From assembly GCA_016946835.1 (NCBI GenBank), contig JACVTC010000043.1, forward strand, positions 51,001 to 115,000: DNA of 64,000 nucleotides, in the 5' to 3' direction. A program made the translations under genes and the position numbers. Source of the DNA: Neocallimastix lanati (nom. inval.). Taxonomy: Eukaryota; Neocallimastigomycota; Neocallimastigomycetes; Neocallimastigales; Neocallimastigaceae. Shown here in pieces: positions 13,331 to 27,561 of this stretch (position 1 is its first letter; every line of letters starts with the position of its first letter). Under the pieces are notes generated by a model. The model searched no databases. It was not told where the DNA came from and was given only the letters and a program-made list of their open reading frames with translations.

Positions 13331-14457
13331 GATTATTTTTTTTTTTAAAAAAAAAAATAAAAAATAAATAAAATTAAATAAAATACTAATTTCTTTTTAT
13401 TTTTTTTAATTATATTAAATGTAAACACACATTTTTTTTAAAAACAATTCTTTATTTGATATTTGAAATAAATAAATAAACAAAAAAATTAATATAAAGA
13501 TGGCTCTATGATATATATTTTTATAAGAAATTCTTTATTATATTCTATAATTATAATTGTGATATAAATTTATGTTAAAAAAAATTAATAATGAGTTAAG
13601 TATTGTGCTTTAATATTATAATTAAAATAATATATAAAATTTTTAATTGTAAAGAGGTGATAATAAGCAATAATAAAATAATCAATATATTGTTATATAT
13701 ATTAAGTAAAACAATTTAAATTATAGGTAATAATTTACAATATTTTATATAACTTATTAATTAGTAGCAATAATAATAGAATCAAAAGAAACTAATTATA
13801 TAATAAATTTTTATTAAAAGTCATATTACTTCTAGACTTTATAATAATGTAGCATATCTTTTTTTTTTTTTTATAAATATATAATTAATTAAAATTTTAT
13901 TATCATAAGCCAATTATTATATTGTCATTAATATTTTTTTATAATAAAATATATTCTTAATAATAATTGAAACAATATAAAAAAAAAAAGAATTATTTAA
14001 AACATTATATACAATTAAACAATATTTTAATTAGGGTTAATTCGATTAAAAAAAAAAAAATACTATAATAAATAAAAATACAGAAAGAAAAAACTGTACA
14101 ATCATATAATAAATTATTTTATTTAAAAAAAAATTTTTTTTTTGAATAAACATATATATTGTCACCCATAAAAATTATAAAATATCATATTATATCAAAA
14201 TATAAACATAATATTTTAATATATATTAATATTATAAATTAGATTTTCTGTAAATTTTATATTAAAAATACTTTCTAACCAATAAAAATAAAGCATTATA
14301 ATTTAAAATTTTCATATTAATATAATTTATCGTAATTTAAAGTTTAAAGTTTCATTTAAAAAAAAGATATTACAACCATGATTGTCATACCTATTTAGAT
14401 TATAATGATTAATATTATATAAAGTTTGATAAATATCAAAAAATCATATTAATATCT

Positions 14458-14494
<37 letters not shown>

Positions 14495-14785
14495 TATAAT
14501 ATAATTTTTAAAAATTATTAATATTTGATTATTTTAATCCGCTTTAAATTAATTAAAAAAAATTTAATGAAATAATATTTTTAAAACATAAAAACCATAA
14601 GAACTGACACTTTATTTTTTTTATGATAACTTTAAATAATAGGAAATTAATATTATGAAAAAAAGAAACTTTTTTTTTGATAATATTATCATACTTTTAA
14701 TATATAAAATAATTTAAAATATGAAAATTTATTTTAAAGTATTAAAGTTATTTATGAATAAAAATCTAATAAAAAAAAAATTAAT

Positions 14786-14822
<37 letters not shown>

Positions 14823-17800
14823 GATTTTCTTTGTTTATTTATTTATTTTTATTTTTATATATATAAAAAAATTAACTAAAATATTATATCTATTATTAAA
14901 ATGGTATTACCTTTTACGTATTTTACTATTATAATTTTTTAATTCATATGGGATTTACTTTTTTTCTTTTAATATCAAATTTCAGAATGGATTTATTTTT
15001 TTAATAATAATTTATATGAAAAATTTGACAATTATTTAAGTAATAGTATTTTATAGAATTAATATATATATAAATAGTAAAAATATATATTTTTTTTATC
15101 ATTTATTTTATTTTCAATTTTAATTAAAGTGTCTTAGTAAATAAGTAAATATAATATTTTTTATATATATATTAAAATTAAAGAAATATTTATTTTAAAT
15201 GATTATAAAAGCTAATCATTTCCATTCTCTACAATGATTCATAATGTCTACTACTCTATTCAAAATTTAATTTATTTATGTTATAATTTAAAAGACAATC
15301 AATTTCTATATTACAAAATTTAAAAGTAAATATTTTAAATAATTATAATTTAATTTTCATTTTGCCAATTATTATACATAAAAGTAAGAATTTAATTTAT
15401 ATAAATTTAAGAGAAATCATAAATCAAAATAGAGTTATTGATATTTAAATAATTTAAATAGATAAATATATATATATTTTATAAGAAAATTAAAATCTTA
15501 TTAAATATTATTTATCTATTTTTTAAAAAAATCTTTATATATAATTTTTTTTTTTTTTTTTACTTTGTATAATAGAATTAAAAATATTACACTACATTTT
15601 CTGTATGAATATTAAATAATGAATATTCTGAAAAACAAAAAAAAAATTTTATACGTTCTAAATAATAACTAATTAAAAAATTGTATAATATTATTATCCA
15701 TAAATTTATAACATTTTATATAATGTATATGTATAGTGATATAAAAAAAAAATTAAAAATAATAAAAATAATAAAATTATAAACAATAATTTAATCCATA
15801 TTGTATATAATTATATAATAATTATATAATTAATATTAGTATATATTACAATAATAATAAATAAATAATAAATTATATAATATTTTAGTAATTATAAAAA
15901 TTTATATTAAATAAATAGATCAGGAATAATTTGTAAATAATCATTTTAATAAAACTTTATGTGAAACAAAAAATATATATTATTTTGAATACAATATATT
16001 ATATTGTATTCAAATTATATGAAATATTACAAATGTTGTATGTTAACTTATGTATTCATTGTTGACATTAAGAATAATATAAAAATAGATTTATTAAAAT
16101 TTATTAATTAAATATTTAATTTTATGTATCTATAATCATATTAAAATATATATTAAATTTTTAATTATCATAATATATCATAAAATATATTGAATTTATA
16201 TGGTACAATTACTAATATATTATATTCAATATTTTTTTTATATTAATAATAGTTATTTCTATTTGGGGTTATATTAGTCAAGAAAAAAAAAATTAAAAAT
16301 GAAATTATTTTTTTTTTTGGGTTGTTATATTATAATAATTTTGTCTTGTATTTCAATTTTTTTTTTTTGAAATAATATTTAATATTTATTATTTATTATT
16401 TATTATTTATTATTTATTATTTATTATTTATAATTTATTATTTATTATTTATTATTTATTATTTATTATTTATTATTTATTATTTATTATTTATTATTTA
16501 TTATTTATTATTTATTATTTATTATTTATTATTTATTATTTATTATTTATTATTTATTATTTATTATTTATTATTTATTATTTATTATTTATTATTTATT
16601 ATTTATTATTTATTATTTATTATTTATTATTTATTATTTATTATTTATTATTTATTATTTATTATTTATTATTTATTATTTATTATTTATTATTTATTAT
16701 TTATTAATAAAACTTTAAGCATAAATTTAATAAAACAAAGTTTATTAATTTCTGTTATTAATAATAAAATTTATTTTATTAATTATTTTTATGGATTTAT
16801 ATTTTTTTAAAAAATTAATATATTAAACAAATAATATTTTATATATGATTAATAAATAAATAAAATTAAAAAAGTAAAAACTTTATTGCATAATATTTTC
16901 CATATTTCGAAAATTTAAATATATATTATATATATTTCATAATATATACCCTTTAAGAATTCAATACTCCATTAATATATTAACTCTTTGTACTACATAA
17001 TTTAAATTTAGTAAATGTTTTTATTCTATAGAAATATGAATAATAATGAACCCTAACTATAAAAATAATATTAATAATTTAATAAATAATAATAAAAAGT
17101 AATAATAAATAATAAGCATTTGAATAATAGATGATAAATAATAAATAATAAATAATAATAATAATAAATAAAAAATAAAAAATAAAAAATAAAAAATAAA
17201 AAATAATAAATAATAAATAATAAATTAATAAATAATAAATAATAAATAATAAATAAAAAATAATTAATAAATAAATAATTGAATAATAAATAATATTAAA
17301 AAATTGGTAATAATGAAATATTATTTAAAAAAAATTATCATAAACAGGATGATAATTAATCTATAGACATGAAAAATAATATTAATATAATGATTAAATA
17401 TTTATTAGTTGTATAGAACCTTGATAATACTATTAATATATATATGAATACAAATAAATAGAATTATGTAATTTAATTTTTTAATATTTAGTAATTAATT
17501 TATTATTATTTTTTATTTTAAAGATGTTTTTATTTTTATAAATATTATTTTATATTAAATAATTAATATAAATAAATTGAATAACTTTATATAAATTACA
17601 TCATATAAATTATTAAATAAATTACTATATAATGTAATATAAATTAATATATTTATAATTTATATCATTTCTCTATATATATAAAAAAAAAGTATATAAA
17701 CTATAAAATTTAATTCTTTTTTTTTTTTTTTTTTTTTTATCGAAACGTTTTTTTATTATTAATTTTTAATATAAAAAAAAATTATATTAAAAAAAAAAAA

Positions 17801-18202
17801 AATATTTAATATAAAAATAAAAATTGATAAAAGTAAAATAGAATAAAAATAAAATAAAAATAACATAACCTAACATAAAATAAAAATAAAATAAAAATAA
17901 AAATAAAATAAAAATAAAAAATTAAAATAAAAATAAAAAATTAAAATAAAAATTAAATTAAAATAAAAATATAAAATATATTTAGAGAGAGAAAAAGAAA
18001 AAAGTGTTTGTAATAAATAAAAAAAAAAAAAAAAGATATAAAATTCTGTAATTGAAATTATACATTATTATTATTTAACACCATAAATAAATATATAAAA
18101 AAAATAATACTAATAATATAATGACAATAATATAGAATTTAATTTAAAAGAAATATTATATTAGAAGTAAATATATTTATTCAACTTTGTACTTGTAAAT
18201 AT

Positions 18203-18237
<35 letters not shown>

Positions 18238-18602
18238 ATACAATTAATAAATAAATAAATATAAATATATATATACAAAGAAAATAAAAATAATTCAATG
18301 ATATCAATTAATATTTTTATTGATAAAATCTAAAGTTAAGAAAGGAAATTAAGAAAAAAAAAAAATTAATCCAATAATTTCAATATTTATATATATAATT
18401 TTTTATTGGTTTAATTATTTTAATTTATAAAAAAATATATGTAAAATATCTTAAAATTTTTAATTTGAAAAAAAAAAAAAAAAAAAAATAAATATATATA
18501 TATACCACAAATAAAAAATAAACTTTAATAAATTTTTAAAACAAATATTAAATAAAAAATATAATAATAAATTTAAAAACAAATAAAATATATAAAATAA
18601 AT
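13331..18602. other. Long gene-free AT-rich region
   Basis: About 5.3 kb with no supported gene. It contains long T runs (about 14459-14488, 14790-14820, 17717-17740, 18208-18233), a palindrome at 15984-16014, the heptamer array at 16384-16705 and imperfect AATAAATAA/AAAAAT repeats at 17100-17290 and 17830-17970. The final ~120 bp before 18603 are A-rich and probably form the leader of the following gene. Confidence 0.75.
16384..16705. repeat. (TTATTTA)n heptamer satellite, about 46 units
   Basis: A tandem array of the 7-bp unit TTATTTA with essentially one variant unit. The reverse complement of this unit forms the arrays at about 35701-35808 and 59865-60110. Confidence 0.96.
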
Positions 18603-19581
18603 ATGGTCAATGGCATACATGATAATGGTACTTATATAAAAACTTATATAAGAAATGCTAATAAAACTGGAATAGATCAATTTGAAATTCATTATACCAA
18701 ACTTAATTCACATAAAATCACAATTAAAAATACTAAATATTTGACGTCGTTAGAAGACATCTCAAATACAAGATTTTTAGTACCAATTATAGAATGTAAA
18801 GGAGTAAGTCAAGAATTATGCGATACCATTGATAAACTTGTATCAGATATAGAAGCGGACTTAAGAAATAATATAAGTAATTTTCATAATCTCAAATTAA
18901 ATTAAATTAATAATTATACTATAAAGAATAAATTAATAGAGAATAAATACCATTAACTAAATTAAAAATTACTATATTATTTATAATTATATATATATAG
19001 TATTTTATAATCCAGTGAAATTCAAAATTGAATTTAGGAATTTAAAAAATGATTTTGAAAATGAAACAACATTAGCTAGTACATCTATTGATGTTTATTA
19101 CTATCTAAGACTTGAAAGTTCAAATATAAAATGTAATTATCCTCAATCATTAGTAAAACAATTCATAACTAATGGTCAAATAAATTATGTAGAGCATGAC
19201 TTTACTATATCATTTAGTACAAATGAAGACTATTATATTGAAGTATAGTATTATTCTTTCTATCCTTTTTTTTTTTTTAAAATTAAAAGAAAAAAAGAAA
19301 AAAAAAAAATCATGAAAAAAAAAAAAAAAAAAAAAACATCTTTATATTAATATATATAATATAATATACAATATATAAAATTTTATTTTAATAGAATATG
19401 AATGAACTTACAACCAAAAGACAGGGTTACGATTTAAAACTTATATTATATCATGAAATTATTCATGGTAAGTATTTAATTATCAATCATGTACATTCCT
19501 ATTATAGCTAATCAAGTAATTAATTTTAATTAATAACCTATTAATAATAATTTTATTTTATTATTAATTTTATGTCTTAAC

Positions 19582-19628
<47 letters not shown>

Positions 19629-20582
19629 AATTAAAAAATAAAGGATTGGGTATAAAAACAGAAATTACTAGTATTGAAAACTATTTAAAAGAAAATGAAG
19701 TCAATCCTTCAGAATTTACAAATTTTGTTGGTGAAAATTCCTATATGGTTATTTTAAGGGAACCTACAATATATGATAATTTTGTACGAAATGAAAATAT
19801 TTCTTATAATACATTAGCAGAAGAATTAGGACCATTTGTTGAAGCATTTCCAAAAATAAAAAATAAATTAGAAGAATATGGAAGCGATCGCACTACTATA
19901 CTGGATTATACAAAAACAATGAATGAAATAGTTGAATCAAATATAACAGTGGTTAATGCTGCAATGCAAGCTTATGGTATGGTTTCACATGACGGTTTAT
20001 ATTTTAAAGGAAAATTAAATAATATACCATTACAAACTTTTGAAAATGATTTTGAAAATGGTGTCAGTATCATACATACAAAACATTGTGAAAACACTTT
20101 AGAAAGTGATAAATATTTATTGGATTGGAAAATTCCAAATGGTAAAATTATATGTAATGCTAATAATACCAGTGGTATAATGGGTCCAGAAATATTAGAT
20201 ATGCTTAATACTATAGGTAAATAATAATAATAATAAGAATAATAACAATAAAATTTTAAATTTTAATTTATGGTAATAATTATAATAATAATAAATTAAA
20301 TTTTTTTTTTTTTTTTTAATACGAAATTAATTTTAATAAATTATATATATTAATAATTTATTATTATTATTTTTTTTATTTATTTTCGAAAAAAAACAAA
20401 ATTAAATTTAATTAAATTAAAAAGGATGGCCTACAGTAAATGATTCAGAACAACAAAAATATATTATTGAAGAATCTATTGATTCAATATTTTCATTACA
20501 TTCAAATTCATCTTCTTTATCTATACCATTCTTTTCAATATTCAATATTTGTATATTATTATATTTGTTTTTATGGCATTAA
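18603..20582 (+). CDS. Putative zinc metalloprotease (HEXXH-GLG) with GPI-signal-like tail
   Basis: Five exons join in phase: 18603-18876, 19001-19242, 19395-19467, 19644-20216 and 20425-20582, giving 439 residues. The motif HEIIHGLG at residues 192-199 crosses the third intron and supports that junction. HEXXH supplies two zinc ligands and the catalytic Glu in zincins. I associate HEXXHGLG, the upstream YPQSLVKQF and the downstream GPEILDMLNTIGW with an uncharacterised family of secreted fungal HEXXH proteins (recall, not a search). The metzincin third His (HEXXHxxGxxH) is absent. The last ~26 residues (Ser/Asn-rich, then a hydrophobic run LSIPFFSIFNICILLYLFLW) look like a GPI-attachment signal. 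No signal peptide follows the ATG at 18603, so an upstream exon may be missing. Peptidase activity is an inference from the motif. Confidence 0.72.
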
Positions 20583-20830
20583 AATCATTTTATATATATA
20601 TATAATATATATAATAATATAATGAATTAAAAAATAAATTTTTATTTTTTCTTTATAAAAAAAAAAATAAAAATAAAAATAAATTAAATAAAATAATATG
20701 TATATATTTATATAAAATAAGTATAAATATATATATAGTTAAATTTTACACTCTAATACCTATTCCAAAATGATAATAATAATATCAAAATTAAAAATGA
20801 AAAATATATGAAATAAAATTAAATAAGAAA

Positions 20831-20861
<31 letters not shown>

Positions 20862-22426
20862 TAGATAAATAAAAAAATGTTATGTATAAAAATATAATAT
20901 ATAAATATATATTAAATATATTATTATTATATATTTATATAATATAAATACTATTAAGAAAATTAAATAATGAAAATAATATAACATGTAAAATCTTTTT
21001 ATTAAAAGATTTAAAAAAAAAAAAATAATTAAAAATAAAAATAAAAATATCAAAAAAAAAAAAATAATTAAAAATAAAAATAAAAATATCACGATATAAG
21101 CATTTTAGTATCTTTTATATATATATATATATATATACATTAATTTTTTTTTTTTTTTCATTTATTTTTTCTTAAATATAAATAATCTTTTAATCTTTTT
21201 CAAGAATGCCTAGTTTTTTTTTTTTTTATATAATATATAATATGAATCATATAAATAGATATATTTATATTTTTATATTATTATTCTTTCTTTTTTTTTT
21301 TTTTTATTTTTTTTTTAATATATTTGTATTCACATTATCCCTTTGTCCTAATCAAAAATGTTTTATTTTATTTTTTTTTAATTTTTAATTTTTCTTTTCT
21401 TTTAGTGTCAGAGCGATTTATTTATATATATATATATATAATTTTTTTTTTTATATTACTTTTTTTTTTTTTTTTTTTATGTTATTTATAGTGGATTATT
21501 AAGTAATGTATTGGGTTACATAAGTAATAATTATTTAAAAAGGAAAAAAATATATATATATTGAAATTTATTTAAAATAGACATAAACATGGGGAAATTT
21601 ATTAAAATATATTAAAAAGAATTAAGTAGAAAAGGAAAAATAAAAAATAACATGGGAAAAAAAAATTTTTTTTTTTATGATATATTAAAAGAAAAAAAAA
21701 AAAAAAAAAAAAATATTATAGTTGGGAGAAAAAAAAAAAGTGACATATATTTTACTTTAAATTTTTAATAATTTTTATTGTTTATTTATTATATGTTTAT
21801 TAATTCTTAATAATTAATAATTATTATAATATTATCCAATTACTATTATATATATATATATATAAAATTTATCTTTATATATCATTAAAACTATAATGAC
21901 ATAAATAATAATATTATTATTAAGAGATTTTGTTTAAATTATTATTGTCGTCATCATCATTATTATTATCATTAACATTATTATTATTATTATTATTATT
22001 ATATTGCTATTATAATTATTATTATATGTATTACTATTATTACTATTATTAATATTATTATATTTTTATTATTAATTAAATATAATTATATGTATATAAA
22101 ATTTAATTGTAATAATATAATACTTTCAATAATATTTATATTTAAGAATATTTCCATTCTTTGATATTTAAAAATTACTTTATTTTATTTGAATTACAAT
22201 AATAAATAATATTGTTTTTTATACAATACAATATGATAATAAATACAATGCTAATTTATTACATTATCAATAATAATAATTATTTATGTTAATAATACTT
22301 TTTTATGATGGTAGTATTATTTACTTTAAATAGTTAATTTAATATTTTTCAATTATTTATTTGTAATATTTTATAATTCATTGAAAAAATAGACTCTTGA
22401 AATAATAAATATGAATAATATTTCTT

Positions 22427-22440
<14 letters not shown>
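20583..22440. other. Intergenic AT-rich spacer
   Basis: No supported gene. Small open frames on both strands here are Ile/Leu/Phe/Tyr low-complexity translations of A/T runs. A ~40-bp tandem duplication lies at about 21013-21091, and ATT/ATTACT runs lie around 21950-22070. Confidence 0.75.
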
Positions 22441-22458
<18 letters not shown>

Positions 22459-22461
<3 letters not shown>

Positions 22462-22730
22462 CTAGGATTAACAAGAAGGGAGGACAATAGGGCCTTCAGT
22501 ACACTAATCCTCTCACAAAAATCAAATGCTCTTTTGTACTAGCAATTACATAGTCTAGTAACAGGAATTTTTACCATGGCGAGCGAACCTCAACTATATT
22601 TATAGGGAAAAACACTCTAGTAGGATGAAAATCATCCCATTTAAATTCAAGAGGTAGTCATGGGGACAATCCAGAAACCGTAGGTGTGTTAGTCTCGAAT
22701 ACTAACCACTTGAATAAAAACTGAAAAGAC
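22459..22730 (-). mobile_element. Poly(A)-tailed retro-fragment (SINE- or LINE-3'-like)
   Basis: About 270 bp of markedly higher G+C, inserted so that its reverse strand ends in a poly(A) run (T run at about 22430-22458 on +). The 11-mer AATATGAATAA occurs on both sides (22408-22418 and 22731-22741), a candidate target-site duplication. The element shares GGTTAGTATTCGA (as TCGAATACTAACC at 22695-22707) and a downstream GAGGTTCG with the fragment at 29590-29890. Its 3' end (TATTGTCCTC...CCTAGTCTAAAA) resembles that of the fragment ending at 36460. It is partly open when translated on the minus strand (WDDFHPTRVFFPINIVEVRS), so it may be a LINE 3' end rather than a SINE. Confidence 0.5.
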
Positions 22731-23471
22731 AATATGAATAACAATATTATATAACCATTAAATAAGTCTTCATCATAATAGTCTTTTGTAATATACATAA
22801 ATTTATAAACCATTAGTAAACCATATATATATATATATATAAATTATATAAATTATATTAATACATAATTTAATTAATAAGGATAGTGAAGAGTGTAGTT
22901 TATAATGATGACAAAAGAAAAACTATATTACTTAATAGGGAAATATATTATATCCATTATGAACATTTAAATTTTAAATATTAATGATACAATTATTAAT
23001 AATAAAATATATTACTTCTAGTATAATTAGTACTAAATAATAACTATAATTAAACAGCTATTTATGATGATGATGATAATGAATAATTATTAAGTTTATC
23101 CTAAAATTATAACATTTATTTTAATTATAAAATTAAATATTTAATAAATATATTTCCTATTATTATATAATAATAATTATTTAATAGAAATTGAGTACAT
23201 TCAATATATATGTAAAATGTAGTTATTTTTATATTTTTATGATGTAAATGTCATTGCAAAAATAATATATAATATGTAACTTTTATTTATTTTATATTTT
23301 ATAATAAAATTTAAATTAATCTTTTTTTTTTTTAATTCAAAATACTATAAATATATATAGATACTCTTTAAAACTAATTTAAAATAAAGAGTAATATTAT
23401 ATTATCTATTTCAAAGGACAGATATCCATATTATATTTATAGTATTTTAAATTAAAAAAAAATTAATTTTT

Positions 23472-23505
<34 letters not shown>

Positions 23506-24581
23506 ATCATAAAATATTTGGTAAATAAATTTTAATACATTATTTATTTATTTTATTAAATTCATAATTTATTATTTAAATATTTAATGATTAATGACTT
23601 CTTAAATTAAAATAATTATTGAATTTATCAATTATATAATTAAAAATTAAATGATTAAATATTACATAATATTTAATTTTTAAAGCATAATATGGATGAT
23701 TTAATTTAAAGTTTTTTTTTTTTTTTTTTTTTAAAAAAATTTTTTTCAATAAATGGATGAATTATATTATGAATTTTTTAAAATATTAATAAATCATCTT
23801 TATTATTAAAAATATTATCAAATAAAATATTTTTAATTTTATATTATAATTAAAGAGGAGAAAAAAAAAAATTTTTTTTTTTTTTTTTAATAATTATATA
23901 TTATTTAAAATAATTGGGAATAAAAATATAAATATTATTGATATAATAATTAATAATATTTATAATTATATTAATAATTAATTATAATTATTATTATTAT
24001 TAGTATAATCATAATTATAATTAGTAATTTTAAAATCTTAAAATCTGGAATATATTGAAGTTTGAAATCTTAAGGAATATATTGAAGTCTTTAAAAATCT
24101 TAAAATCGGAAAACTACTTCATATTAATTCTCTGTCCATCGTTAATTATTTATTATAATATACCTATATATACTATAATTATTTTTAAAAATAATCTAAT
24201 TTTATAAAAGTATCATTTCTAAGGTGTTAATATTTATTCAAATATAGATGAAAATAATAAAATGAAGCATAATGAAAAAGTTTATTAAATAAAATTCAAT
24301 AAAAATAATATATATATATATAAAATAGTCCTGAATAACATTAATATGATTTTTTTTTTAAATATCAAAATGTAAATTAATTAATAAAAAAAAATTGATA
24401 TAATGAAATGAAATAAATAAACAAATAAGAAAAAAAGAAATATCTATCATTTATTTATTTTTTATTATTATATTTATTTTAAAGAACGAAAACTTTCATT
24501 GTATATAATTTTAATTTTAATTGATATTTATTATTATTAATATTTTTTTTAATTTGTTTTGTTTTGTTATGTTTTGCTTTT

Positions 24582-24619
<38 letters not shown>

Positions 24620-25600
24620 TGATTTTTGATTTTTGATTTTTGATTATTATAAATCACAAGAAGTTTTAATCATAATAAATATATAAATGAAATATGAAAA
24701 ATTAACATATTTTTTAAAATTATATATATTAATTTTTAAAATTGTTTAATTCAGATATTATTACCAATAATTATGTAGATTATAATTTTAATTAAAAGTG
24801 TTAATTATACATTTATTATCTTTTTTTATTAATATTATAGTTTTTCTTAAAATAACACAACATCATAATTAAGCTTTTTTTTTTTTCTTTTTATATAATG
24901 ATTTATATTATATATTCATAATATTTTTTTTTTTTTTTTTATGTTAATAATTTATGTTAATATATTTATTAATTTAAATAAGAATAAATATATAATGATT
25001 TTTTAATATATTTAATATTCGTTTTCCTTATTCATATCAGCATTTTTAATTAATTATTAAATTAAAAAATATTGATTGATCATAAAATAAGATTAATTCT
25101 ATTAAAGTTATTTTCGAATTTTTTTTTTTTTTTTTTTTTTCACATAAAAAAAAAAAAAATTAATCTTTATAACAAAGATTATAACATCATAAGATAAATA
25201 ATGCTATAAACTATTAAATATATAATTTAGTCAAAGTAATATTAAATATTTTATGTTATGCAAGTAATATAAAAAAAAAACATTACAATACCAAAAAAAA
25301 AAAAGAAAAAAGAATTAATACAATCATACTTCAAAAATAAAAAAAAAATATTCAATAAAATAATTAAAGATAATACTTATTTCAAAGTTCAAAATTTTAT
25401 ATTTAATAAATAATAAATGTTATTTATATTATATATTTGAAAATAGTAAAAAAAAAAAAAAAAAAAAGAAAAAAGGATTCCAAACTATTCAACAATAAAT
25501 ATAAAAATTAAGGAAAGGGAAAAGGGAAATAAAAAATAATTAAAAAATAAATATATATCTATAAATTAAATAGTAATAATAATAATAATAATAAAAAAAA
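22731..25600. other. Intergenic AT-rich spacer
   Basis: No supported gene. Contains T runs (23478-23500, 23712-23732, 24585-24614, 25119-25140), a short degenerate direct repeat around AATATATTGAAGT at 24050-24090 and GATTTTT repeats at 24618-24645. The last ~100 bp are purine-rich and precede the anillin-like gene start. Confidence 0.75.
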
Positions 25601-27527
25601 ATGACAGAGTTATATTTAAGATCACCACTAGAACCTGAAATGAAACAAACTAATTCTACTTCTCAGTACAGTACTTATAAATCCAACTTAGAAAATTCCA
25701 ACTCCTTACCCTATAATTCCACCATGTCACTCTCAAACAGTGAATATATGGTTTATAATAAGGAGAGTTTACCAAGTGAAGAATATGAATTCTATCCAAG
25801 AATTTTACATATTCCAAGTTCTATTACTTGTCAAAATGATTTTTCTTGGGGGTTGTGGAATTGGATTCATAGTAAGGATAGTACTAGTCAAGAGAGTGTC
25901 TACTCTGACAGATATCCATCTGAAGATGAAACAATTACATTCACTAGAATTATAACTCCTGAAGGAAATTTATTCTCTTTGAGACCTTCTTTTGATCATC
26001 ATCCAAAACATTATCATATAGAACGTAATAATATTCCAACACCTAAATCAGAGGCTATTGCTAATAAAAATTCCTCTTCTTTAAATCAATATGTTAATAC
26101 TCAGTCTTCGTCAAATAATCAAAATCTTAAGGGCATTAGTCCTACAACTATACCAAGATTTTATATTCAAGGTAAAAAAAAAAATCTATATATATAATTA
26201 ACAAAAATAAAAATAAATATATATAGTAAGGAAATTAAATTGATTTAATAATTTATTTGTTAATGAATATGAATATTTAAGGATAAAATAGATATATTTA
26301 TATATATATTAATTAATTAATTATAATTATATACTAATCTATAAATATTTTTTTTGTGTTATTTATCTCTCTATTATTAATACCTTTATATAAATTGCAG
26401 TTTTTAATTTTAAGGGTGAACACTATAAAAATGGTAAATAATTAGGATAATAAAAAAAAAAAAAAATTGAAAAATTATTAGAATCATTTTATTAAAATAT
26501 TTAAATATCTTTAATTAATGAATATCTTTAATAATATCTTTATATATATAATACTACTATTATTTATATTAGTCAGTTCTGTTTGTTGTTCTATTGAAAT
26601 TGATAATAAAAAAGTATTTACTGGTATAGTTCCATGCATAAAAAATAACGATGGAACTGTTACAGCTCATTTTAATGAGGCTTTTGTTTTGTATGAAATA
26701 TATATGTTATATAATATATTATGCTATAATATTTCAATATTACTATTATTCAATTATTATTTCTATTAATCAATGTATTTTACTTATATAATTCTTTTTT
26801 TGTTTTGCTTTCATTCATACTTTTATTTTATAATTTATATTATATATGTACATAAATATGACTACTTATATTATTTAAATATTATATATATTATATTATA
26901 TTTATTATATTATTATTAATAATATAAAAAAAAATTCTTGGAAAAAAAAAAAAAAAAATCAAAAAAAATTTTTTTTTATTATTATTAGTGATGCAACTTC
27001 TATGAATTTCACTGTACATATCAGCATCTATGGTTTATATCATAAAGTCATTAATAAATCCTTTATTCGTAATATTAAAGAGACTTTAAATATTAAAAAT
27101 AACGATAGTAAAGCATTAAAGCCAAGTTATACCGGTATATTTAGAAATTACCATTTAAATAGTAATGATTTATGCCATATGACGACTGATAGTGTCAGTA
27201 ATCCTAAAAATTCTCCCCTCAATAGATCAATTTCCATTCTTTCCAATACTTTCTCCTTGAAAAAGAGTCACTATAAAAAAGATTCCATGAAAAATCCAAT
27301 GGATAATATTGACTTAACTGGAAAAGAAATATTTATAGGTGATTTAGAAATGCATGTATCCGTTAAAAAATTAGATAAAATGACTAATACCTATAAATTA
27401 AAACCAGTCCTTATTCCAAGTAGTAAAAATAATGGTCCTCCAATTATACCAAAATATCAACAAAGTATTGTCATTCAAAGTGGTATCTACATGGATGAAA
27501 AAGTTAAAGAAACAATTTCTGTAAGTT

Positions 27528-27561
<34 letters not shown>

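Noticed and set aside
16384-16705. Heptamer array as telomeric or CRISPR-like repeat
   Set aside because: The unit lacks the G-rich strand of telomeres, lies internally between genes and has no spacers, so it is a simple satellite.
19015-19248. Separate small gene starting at 19015
   Set aside because: The putative start is a GTG inside an exon. The frame joins in phase to exons on both sides of the HEXXH gene through 19001 and 19242.
26518-26769. Separate small secreted protein starting MNIFNNIFIYIILLLF
   Set aside because: The hydrophobic start is intron sequence. An AG at 26571-26572 and phase agreement place the coding part in exon 3 of the anillin-like gene.
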